In this document: positions 57,827 through 64,000 of the stretch, piece by piece
Layout: each line of letters begins with the position of its first letter
How positions within the stretch are numbered: the first letter of the stretch is position 1
Source of the DNA: Reinekea sp. G2M2-21
GTDB taxonomy: Bacteria; Pseudomonadota; Gammaproteobacteria; Pseudomonadales; Natronospirillaceae
Length of the DNA: 64,000 nt
Direction: 5' to 3'
Assembly (NCBI RefSeq): GCF_015687175.1
Contig: NZ_JADPQG010000003.1
Coordinates: forward strand, 596,260-660,259
Translations under genes and position numbers: made by a program
Notes under the pieces: generated by a model
What the model was told of the DNA's origin: nothing
The model's database searches: none
Seen by the model: the letters and a program-made list of their open reading frames with translations, nothing else

Positions 57827-59116
57827 ATGGCTGAATCTCGCTGCGGTGCCTACTACACCGCAACTGTTAATCAAGAATCCAACTACCCTCGCCTGGAAGA
57901 AAATATCCGCGTCGATGTTGCCGTTATCGGAGGCGGCTTCACCGGCGTTAACACCGCTTTGGAACTTGCCGAAAAGGGCTATTCTGTCGCGTTGCTGGAA
58001 GCCAATAAGATTGCTTGGGGGGCGACGGGTCGCAATGGCGGTCAGATTACCGGCAGCCTTTCAGGCGATGACGCCATGCGCAAACAAATGCGCAAAACCT
58101 TGGGGGAAGACGCTGATAACTTCGTCTGGAACCTGCGCTGGCGCGGTCATGACATCATCAAGAACCGAGTAGCCAAATACGGTATTGATTGCGACCTTAA
58201 ACACGGGCATCTGCATACCGCCTACAAACCCAGTCACATGACAGAACTGAGGGCGAGTTATGAAGAAGCGGTTCGACGAGGCATGGGCGAGCAAGTAACC
58301 TTACTGCAGCGCGAAGACATGTCAGACTACTTGGAAACCGATATTTATCACGGTGCCATTTACAACCGCAAAAACATGCACGTTCATTCGCTAAACCTCT
58401 GCCTTGGCGAAGCTACCGCCGCAGCAAAGCAGGGTGTGCAGATATTTGAAGATTCTAAAGTTGTTACGATCAACCATGGCGCAATACCGGTCGTGGTCAC
58501 TGAACATGGTCAGGTGCAGGCCAATACTGTGTTGTTAGCAGGCAACGCCTATCATCGACTCGAACGACACAAAATGAGCGGCAAAATTTTTCCCGCAGCG
58601 GGCGGCATCGTCGCGACGGAACCGTTGTCTGAAGAGATTGCCAAGACAATTAACCCGAAAGATCTTGCTGTGTACGATTGCCGTTTTGTACTCGACTACT
58701 ATCGACTCACCGGTGATCGAAGACTGTTGTTCGGTGGTGGCGCAAACTATTCTGGCCGTGAATCCCGCAACATCGAAGCAGAAATGAGGCCTTCCCTGGA
58801 AAAGACATTTCCGCGCTTAAAAGGCGTGAGGATCGATTTTCAGTGGAGCGGCATGATGGGCATAGTCATCAACCGGATTCCTCAATTGGGCAAGGTGTCC
58901 GATAACGTTTTTTACGCGCAGGGCTACAGTGGCCACGGAATCGCAACTTCGCACATCATCTCAGAAATTATGGCCAACGCGATCAGTGGGCATATGACAG
59001 AATTCGATACTTTTGCCGCCTGCTCCCACATAAGAATTCCCGGCAGTGAATGGATTGGAAATCAGTTTTTGGCGGTAGGAATGTGGTATTACCTGCTGAT
59101 GGAGAAATTGCGTTAA
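57827..59116 (+). CDS. puuB3: gamma-glutamylputrescine oxidase-like FAD oxidoreductase (copy 3)
   Basis: 429 residues. YYTATVNQESNYPRLEENI start, VIGGGFTGVNTALELAEKG (about 34-52), WGATGRNGGQITG, and GYSGHGIATSHI (about 368). Most similar to copy 1 (shared FDYYRL, LLFGGxxNYSGR-like and QWGGM/QWSGM segments). With PuuC it forms the aldehyde-producing and aldehyde-oxidising pair of the glutamylation pathway. The last gene before tufB; 151 bases lie between. Confidence 0.85.
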   Translation: MAESRCGAYYTATVNQESNYPRLEENIRVDVAVIGGGFTGVNTALELAEKGYSVALLEANKIAWGATGRNGGQITGSLSGDDAMRKQMRKTLGEDADNFVWNLRWRGHDIIKNRVAKYGIDCDLKHGHLHTAYKPSHMTELRASYEEAVRRGMGEQVTLLQREDMSDYLETDIYHGAIYNRKNMHVHSLNLCLGEATAAAKQGVQIFEDSKVVTINHGAIPVVVTEHGQVQANTVLLAGNAYHRLERHKMSGKIFPAAGGIVATEPLSEEIAKTINPKDLAVYDCRFVLDYYRLTGDRRLLFGGGANYSGRESRNIEAEMRPSLEKTFPRLKGVRIDFQWSGMMGIVINRIPQLGKVSDNVFYAQGYSGHGIATSHIISEIMANAISGHMTEFDTFAACSHIRIPGSEWIGNQFLAVGMWYYLLMEKLR

Positions 59117-59219
59117 ACAGTTTTGTCAGCGTGAGACGCGAATCTATGGTTAGTGAGAGTCAACGCTGCGGCCTGAGAGCACGCAACTTGGTTCGTACTA
59201 TTTCCGTTAAACAACAAAA

Positions 59220-59237
59220 AACCCGCCGAAGCGGGTT
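59220..59237 (-). terminator. intrinsic terminator of tufB
   Basis: AACCCGC-TTCG-GCGGGTT then TTTTTGTTG on the minus strand, 31 bases after the tufB stop. Identical to that of tufA and to the remnant copy at 22730-22747. The flank 59168-59267 is the tufB version of the sequence duplicated behind tufA. Confidence 0.9.
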
Positions 59238-59267
59238 TCTTGTGAAGCTTACTGCTTAATCAATCGA

Positions 59268-60461
59268 TTACTCGATGATCTTAGCAACAACGCCCGCACC
59301 TACAGTACGGCCACCTTCACGGATCGCGAAACGCAAACCTTCGTCCATCGCGATAGGAGCAATCAATGTTACTTCCATCTTGATGTTGTCGCCTGGCATA
59401 ACCATTTCTACGCCTTCAGGCAGTTCACACGCTCCAGTTACGTCCGTTGTACGGAAGTAGAACTGTGGACGGTAACCTTTGAAGAAAGGAGTGTGACGGC
59501 CACCTTCGTCTTTTGACAGAACGTAAACTTCTGCTTCGAAACGAGTGTGAGGCGTGATAGAACCTGGCTTCGCCAAAACCTGACCACGTTCAACGTCATC
59601 ACGCTTAGTACCACGCAGCAACGCACCAATGTTCTCACCTGCACGACCTTCGTCAAGCAGCTTACGGAACATTTCAACACCGGTTACAGTTGTTGTTGTG
59701 GTTTCTTTGATACCAACGATCTGTACTTCGTTACCGGTGTTAACGATACCGCGTTCAACACGACCCGTTACAACGGTACCACGACCAGAGATTGAGAATA
59801 CGTCTTCAATTGGCAACAGGAATGGCTGATCGATTGCACGAACTGGCTCAGGGATGTATTCATCCAGAGTTTCAACCAACTTCTTAACAGCGGTTGTACC
59901 CATTTCGTTGTCGTCTTTGCCTTCCAACGCCATCAGTGCAGAACCGATAACGATAGGCGTGTCGTCGCCTGGGAATTCGTACTGTGACAACAGGTCACGA
60001 ACTTCCATTTCAACCAGTTCCAACAACTCTTCGTCGTCAACCATGTCAGCTTTGTTCAGGAAAACAACGATGTAAGGTACACCAACCTGACGAGACAATA
60101 GGATGTGTTCACGAGTCTGTGGCATTGGGCCGTCAGCAGCAGAACAAACCAGGATCGCGCCGTCCATCTGAGCAGCACCGGTGATCATGTTCTTCACGTA
60201 GTCGGCGTGTCCAGGACAGTCAACGTGCGCGTAGTGACGAGTAGGTGATTCGTATTCAACGTGTGAAGTTGAGATGGTAATACCACGCTCACGCTCTTCA
60301 GGCGCGTTGTCGATGCCGTCGAAAGCAACGGCAGCACCGCCCCATACTTCTGAACATACGCGAGTCAACGCAGCAGTCAAAGTGGTTTTACCGTGGTCAA
60401 CGTGACCGATTGTGCCCACGTTTACGTGGGGCTTAGTACGCTCAAATGTAGCCTTTCCCAT
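59268..60461 (-). CDS. tufB: elongation factor Tu (copy B, tRNA operon)
   Basis: 397 residues. Start [10 protein letters not shown] at 60461, matching tufA; the in-frame ATG five codons upstream is not used by the other copy. Identical in translation to tufA except Ser37 for Ala37 (A-to-C change in the codon near 60352). DNA differences between copies are few and mostly silent. Part of tRNA-Tyr-Gly-Thr-tufB; tRNA-Trp and secE, which normally follow, are 20 kb away. Confidence 0.99.
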   Translation of the reverse strand: MGKATFERTKPHVNVGTIGHVDHGKTTLTAALTRVCSEVWGGAAVAFDGIDNAPEERERGITISTSHVEYESPTRHYAHVDCPGHADYVKNMITGAAQMDGAILVCSAADGPMPQTREHILLSRQVGVPYIVVFLNKADMVDDEELLELVEMEVRDLLSQYEFPGDDTPIVIGSALMALEGKDDNEMGTTAVKKLVETLDEYIPEPVRAIDQPFLLPIEDVFSISGRGTVVTGRVERGIVNTGNEVQIVGIKETTTTTVTGVEMFRKLLDEGRAGENIGALLRGTKRDDVERGQVLAKPGSITPHTRFEAEVYVLSKDEGGRHTPFFKGYRPQFYFRTTDVTGACELPEGVEMVMPGDNIKMEVTLIAPIAMDEGLRFAIREGGRTVGAGVVAKIIE

Positions 60462-60541
60462 TAGGTTCGCCTTCACTAGTTAGTTGATAACACATACTAA
60501 AAAGGCAGCCACTTTAGTGCCTGCCTTTGAAAATTTCAATA

Positions 60542-60616
60542 TGGTGCTCACGATGAGATTTGAACTCATGACCTCTCCATTACCAATGGAGTGCTCTACC
60601 ACTGAGCTACGCGAGC
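60542..60616 (-). tRNA. tRNA-Thr (GGT)
   Basis: 75 bases with encoded CCA. Minus strand GCTCGCG...CGTGAGC acceptor stem, anticodon GGT in CCATTGGTAATGG, T-loop AGTTCAAATC. Directly upstream of tufB in the usual order. Confidence 0.97.
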
Positions 60617-60633
60617 AATTAGTACCGGGATAA

Positions 60634-60707
<74 letters not shown>

Positions 60708-60727
60708 TAATCTTCCTAAGAAGGAAG

Positions 60728-60811
<84 letters not shown>

Positions 60812-60824
60812 AGAACGGGCGCAA

Positions 60825-60853
60825 AGTTTGCCGTAACAGGCCGTCACTGTCAA
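60825..60853 (-). promoter_or_regulatory. promoter of tRNA-Tyr-Gly-Thr-tufB
   Basis: -35 TTGACA (60848-60853, perfect), 17-base spacer, -10 CAAACT (60825-60830), then the GC-rich discriminator TTGCGCCCG. This is the classical form of a stringently controlled stable-RNA promoter. Confidence 0.85.
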
Positions 60854-60973
60854 TAAGGTTTTGTAAAACTTTTTCAGTTATAACAAGCACTTAGCGATGC
60901 GACGTTACTTTGCTGCCTTCCTCGCTTAGCGAGGAGGCGCGCATATTAGGAGGTACAAAACAGAATTGCAAGT

Positions 60974-61633
60974 CTAATTGCACAAGAACCTGGAAAATTC
61001 TGTATTTTCGAAGGCCGACAGTATCGATTCGAGAGTAGTATCCGATAACAACGCAGCGGAATCCTTGCCAATAACAAGATTCGTGGTTGTGCCAGTGTGC
61101 TCCTTGATAATCGTTTTAGCCCTGATACCTAATTGACTGAGCTCATCAACCTTACGTTTGGCATTCGTATCATTGCTGAAAACACCCAGAGACAAGGCAT
61201 TCTTGTTATCCCCTGTGGTAATAACGTAGCTTTCAACGCCTTTGGCTGAAGCTTTATTGAGCTCGGCACGCGCTAAATCAATGCTCGCAAATGGACCTAA
61301 AATGACCTGATAGTCGCGTCGGAGTATGGTTGTGTCGGTTACTTTTTTAGCCTCAACTTCAAGGGCTTTTAACCGAGATTCAACAATAGGCAAGCTGTCG
61401 TCTGCCACTAATCCGGTGATTTTTATACAACGTAAAGACTCTGTATCTTTCACAACCGGCGTTCGCTCACTGGATTCATTGAGTCTCTGCTGCTGAGTTT
61501 TAGTCAACTGCAAATTATTGAATTTGGTCAACGCCCCTTGCTCTACCATCTGTTCAGGCTGCTGAGCATCCCAGTATTGATAGCCGCCTAGCGCGATATT
61601 AATCACTAATAGCAACAGCAGCGTCCATTTCAT
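60974..61633 (-). CDS. SPOR-domain membrane protein
   Basis: 219 residues. A single N-terminal membrane segment (MKWTLLLLLVINIALGG, about 3-19) then a periplasmic part. The stretch about 105-185 (YQVILGPFASIDLARAELN; ALSLGVFSNDTNAKRKVDEL) looks like two SPOR-like half domains, which bind denuded glycan strands of peptidoglycan. Position between coaX and the tRNA operon is conserved in pseudomonads and relatives. Its specific role is unknown. Overlaps coaX by four bases. Confidence 0.75.
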   Translation of the reverse strand: MKWTLLLLLVINIALGGYQYWDAQQPEQMVEQGALTKFNNLQLTKTQQQRLNESSERTPVVKDTESLRCIKITGLVADDSLPIVESRLKALEVEAKKVTDTTILRRDYQVILGPFASIDLARAELNKASAKGVESYVITTGDNKNALSLGVFSNDTNAKRKVDELSQLGIRAKTIIKEHTGTTTNLVIGKDSAALLSDTTLESILSAFENTEFSRFLCN

Positions 61634-62352
61634 GTATTTACCTTTGTCTTAAATTCGTCTGATTCACAATAAACCCGCAGGCCAAGCATAACCAAGTGAT
61701 GCTCTATGGTAACCTCACCCACCAGAAACTGACAGATAATGCCGCTATCGCCACCCGTGATAACGCGAGTGACCGGTGTTTCAAACTGTAGCATAGCTCG
61801 TTCTATCAGCGCGACCACACTCATGACCAAACCGTAAGTTATGCAATCGGTAGTGCTTTTACCAAGCTCACCTGAAAATTGAAGATCAACTTCTGGCAAT
61901 AAATCTGTACCTTGACTCAATGCCCGGGCGGACAGACGCAAACCCGGTGAGATCGAACCGCCCAAGTGCTGACTCTGAGCGTTAACATGATCAATCTTAA
62001 CGGCTGTACCGATGTCAATCACTTGTAGTGGTTGCTCAGGGAACAAGGACATGGCTCCCAGCATGGCCAGCCAACGATCGACACCAAGCTTCGTGACATC
62101 GGCATAAGCCAGTTTAAGACCATAAAAACCATCCACCACTCGACACTGGGTACACGGTATCGCATGCTGTTCGCATACCCTTGATATATCCGAGTAACGT
62201 CCGCCGACATCGGCGACAACGACCTCAAGAGGAGGATTTTGAGTTAGATACGCAGATAGCTCGGTTATCGTATCGAACGTCCCATATGAACCCTGATAGC
62301 TGTATTTTATCCGAGTATTACCCGAATCAAGGCATAAGATAGAATCTACCAT
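61630..62352 (-). CDS. coaX: type III pantothenate kinase CoaX
   Basis: 240 residues of the ASKHA fold. LCLDSGNTRIKYS (about 5-17), LGVDRWLAMLGA (about 88-99), VIDIGTAVKIDHV (about 111-123), GGSISPGLRLSARAL (about 130-144) and VITGGDSG (about 198-205) are the family motifs. It phosphorylates pantothenate, the first step of CoA synthesis, and replaces CoaA of E. coli. Overlaps birA by seven bases. Confidence 0.95.
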   Translation of the reverse strand: MVDSILCLDSGNTRIKYSYQGSYGTFDTITELSAYLTQNPPLEVVVADVGGRYSDISRVCEQHAIPCTQCRVVDGFYGLKLAYADVTKLGVDRWLAMLGAMSLFPEQPLQVIDIGTAVKIDHVNAQSQHLGGSISPGLRLSARALSQGTDLLPEVDLQFSGELGKSTTDCITYGLVMSVVALIERAMLQFETPVTRVITGGDSGIICQFLVGEVTIEHHLVMLGLRVYCESDEFKTKVNT

Positions 62353-63308
62353 CGCACAGAGACCTCACCGCCATTGAATGCCCTAGTTTCCTCATTGTCC
62401 ATTGCTACCAACAACTGCCCCGAATTATCGATACCTTGCGCAACCCCAGAATAAACATTTGGCCCCTGAATAACCTTTACGGATTTTTCGTGAAGATAAT
62501 CATAAGCTGCATATTTTTGCTGAATGTCCTTGATACCAAATTCATTAGCCACGTTAATCGTATTTATCACCGACGTAACCAGCTGCGCCAAAAGCTTATC
62601 GCGGTCAGCCCTATCATCAACCAGGTCGTTAATTTTAATTGATGCAATGTCCGTTGCTTCGGGACAGGACAATACGTTCAATCCTATACCAATAACCAAT
62701 AGCGCCTCGTCCTGAGGATTACCTAATAACTCGCAAAGCACGCCTGCAAGTTTTCGGTCTTCTACATAGATATCATTAGGCCACTTAATTTTTACCGGCT
62801 TGCTGGTTATCTCACCAATCACTTCAGCGATCGCCAAGCCCGTTAAAATAGACGCCATGTATAAAACATCGGGTTTCCAGATGGTTTTATGGCCAAGCGA
62901 AAACAATAGATTTGCACCCAAGGGACTAATCCAAGTCTTACCCCGACGACCTCTCCCGGCGTGCTGATATTCGCTGACAAATAGCTTCCAATCTTCACTT
63001 TGATAAACAGCTTCCATAGCATTACGATTGGTGGACTCCGACTCCGCGACAATATCAACAACTTTCAACTGTTGCGCTACTCCCTCGCCTAAAAACTGAA
63101 TCACGCGTGATCGGTCAAGTAATGCCAAAGACTCGACCAAACGATACCCTCGTCCACGCACGGAGTTAACAACCAAGCCATATTGTTCCAGCTGCTTTAT
63201 CCAAGTTGAGATGGTCGCCCGAGTGACAGAAAGCTTTTCTGCCAACACTTCGCCTGACACAAAGGCATTGCTTTGTAAGAGAGATAGAAGAGGGATTAGA
63301 TTTTTCAG
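62346..63308 (-). CDS. birA: biotin-[acetyl-CoA-carboxylase] ligase and biotin operon repressor
   Basis: About 320 residues. N-terminal winged helix (SGEVLAEKLSVTRATISTWIKQL), catalytic domain with biotinyl-5'-AMP loop AGRGRRGKTWISP (about 130), KIKWPNDIYVEDRKLAGVL (about 190) and C-terminal SH3-like domain. The frame is open upstream of GTG 63260 to a TGA and reads LKNLIPLLSLLQSNAFVSGE, the normal start of the BirA helix-turn-helix; its only possible initiator is CTG 63308, preceded by AGGTGA. If GTG 63260 were used the first helix would be lost. Confidence 0.9.
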   Translation of the reverse strand: MKNLIPLLSLLQSNAFVSGEVLAEKLSVTRATISTWIKQLEQYGLVVNSVRGRGYRLVESLALLDRSRVIQFLGEGVAQQLKVVDIVAESESTNRNAMEAVYQSEDWKLFVSEYQHAGRGRRGKTWISPLGANLLFSLGHKTIWKPDVLYMASILTGLAIAEVIGEITSKPVKIKWPNDIYVEDRKLAGVLCELLGNPQDEALLVIGIGLNVLSCPEATDIASIKINDLVDDRADRDKLLAQLVTSVINTINVANEFGIKDIQQKYAAYDYLHEKSVKVIQGPNVYSGVAQGIDNSGQLLVAMDNEETRAFNGGEVSVRW

Positions 63309-63590
63309 ACGTCACCTTTAATGTGAGAAAGTTGCAAACAGGTATGATATTTGGAATTCAGTTTAATGCCAAAGCGCATTACAACGTGCTCGATAACAAA
63401 GAGCACTATGAGGCAGCTTAGCATGGGGGAAAGTAGAAGTAGGCTGTTTTGCCAGACTCTTACAGCAACGACTTACATGCACATTGTTGTACGGGCTTGT
63501 AAACGCTCGCAACGGCACACTAGGATAAAGGATCCAATAAACTGTTTTCCCGTGAGGTTTTCTCAGACTCTTAGCGGTGCGGCCATTCTC
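63309..63590. other. gap upstream of birA without recognisable gene
   Basis: No coding region is supported; a 94-codon open frame on the plus strand (63351-63635) has no recognisable content and runs into the repeats. Confidence 0.5.
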
Positions 63591-63704
63591 CCGGGCATAA
63601 TAACCGATCCATCACTGGACCGGGCTGTCGGTTAGGGATGGTGCGGTAACCCGACCTGACGATGAGTCAGGCGTCTATTCTCGCCATGCCTTTCTCGCAG
63701 GCAT

Positions 63705-63733
63705 AAAAAAACCCGATCCATCACTGGACCGGG
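63705..63733 (-). terminator. array terminator 2
   Basis: Perfect stem except one G-T; T7 run on the minus strand, then ATGCC. Confidence 0.75.
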
Positions 63734-63850
63734 CTTTCGGTTTGGGATGGTGCGGCACCCCGACCTAACGATGGGTCGTTTCTACCGATGCATGCATTGT
63801 TCAGTTCCCGCTGTCAGCCTATCTGCTAGTGCGGCCTTTTCCCCAGGCAT

Positions 63851-63879
63851 AAAAAAACCCGATCCATCACTGGACCGGA
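63851..63879 (-). terminator. array terminator 3
   Basis: Same hairpin with the outermost pair mismatched (TCCGGTCC); T7 run kept. Confidence 0.7.
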
Positions 63880-63958
63880 CTGTCGGTTTGGGATGGTGCG
63901 GCACCCCGACCTGACGATGGTCAGGCGTCTATTCTCGCCATGCCTTTCTCGCAGGCAT

Positions 63959-63987
63959 AAAAAAACCCGATCCATCTCTGGACCGGG
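63959..63987 (-). terminator. array terminator 4
   Basis: Same hairpin with loop AGAGAT instead of AGTGAT; T7 run kept. Confidence 0.75.
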
Positions 63988-64000
63988 CTTTCGGTTTGGG

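Larger units (their letters stand above)
63591..64000 (-). repeat. tandem array of terminator hairpins (four copies, cut by right edge)
   Basis: The minus-strand unit CCCGGTCC-NNNNNN-GGATCGGG followed by TTTTTTT occurs with stems at 63604-63623 (degenerate), 63712-63733, 63858-63879 and 63966-63987. Spacings are 109, 146 and 108 bases, so the array has a 254-255 base higher-order period. Between hairpins other repeats recur: GACCTGACGATG-GTCAGGC and TCTCGCCATGCCTTTCTCGCAGGCAT. Three copies keep a full T-run. It probably lies between birA and an rRNA operon on the minus strand just beyond the window. Confidence 0.8.

Noticed and set aside
63351..63635. 94-codon plus-strand open frame upstream of birA
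   Set aside because: No recognisable motif; its end lies in the terminator array.
63591..64000. CRISPR-like regular repeats
   Set aside because: The units are terminator hairpins with related, not unique, intervening sequences, spacings of 108-146 bases and no cas genes.

Overview
The window reads as chromosomal DNA of a gammaproteobacterium, most likely a marine, Oceanospirillales-like organism. This rests on the gene order birA - coaX (type III pantothenate kinase) - SPOR protein - tRNA-Tyr/Gly/Thr - tufB, on RpoB/RpoC/EF-Tu sequences of gammaproteobacterial type, and on the abundance of purine and polyamine catabolic genes. The genus cannot be fixed from the sequence alone. No integrase, transposase, phage gene or CRISPR array was found.

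Region 1 (1-22.4 kb) is a purine-degradation district. On the minus strand xdhA-xdhB-xdhC-allB form an overlapping operon (xanthine dehydrogenase, its cofactor-insertion factor, and the first 68 codons of allantoinase). Divergent from it is a BMP-type nucleoside/purine ABC importer (ATPase, two permeases, binding protein) followed by a 2-oxoglutarate/Fe(II) oxygenase. After an orphan polyamine-type binding protein and a family PL4 rhamnogalacturonan lyase come two divergent paralogous phosphoribosyltransferases, then a minus-strand operon: amidase, gamma-glutamyltransferase-fold amidohydrolase, TauE/SafE exporter, ureidoglycine-glyoxylate aminotransferase, allantoate amidohydrolase. Together these would take (hypo)xanthine, via steps outside the window, to allantoate, ureidoglycine, oxalurate and possibly oxamate. 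Palindromes sit in front of both operons. A MITE-like element and a hairpin-rich stretch lie between genes.

Region 2 (22.4-39.4 kb, all minus strand) is the classical transcription/translation block: tRNA-Trp, secE, nusG, rplK, rplA, rplJ, rplL, rpoB, rpoC, rpsL, rpsG, fusA, tufA. Good -35/-10 boxes with GC-rich discriminators are visible for tRNA-Trp-secE and for the str operon. RpoB carries Asn where E. coli has His526 in the rifampicin pocket. Behind tufA a 153-bp tandem duplication holds a second tuf 3' end and terminator that looks like tufB rather than tufA.

Region 3 (39.6-59.1 kb) is a polyamine-catabolism island inserted between tRNA-Trp and tufB, which are normally adjacent. It holds a PuuR-like regulator, an agmatinase, the PotFGHI putrescine importer, two gamma-glutamylpolyamine synthetases, three gamma-glutamylpolyamine oxidases, a gamma-Glu-GABA hydrolase, an aldehyde dehydrogenase, and a beta-alanine-type aminotransferase/semialdehyde dehydrogenase/cupin group. 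A decayed FAD oxidoreductase lies in the middle. A recurrent TGAACA-containing motif lies upstream of several of these genes and is a candidate PuuR operator.

Region 4 (59.2-64 kb) holds tufB, tRNA-Thr, -Gly and -Tyr with a stringent-type promoter, a SPOR protein, coaX, birA (probably starting at CTG) and, to the right edge, a tandem array of terminator hairpins that probably marks the end of a minus-strand rRNA operon lying just outside the window.
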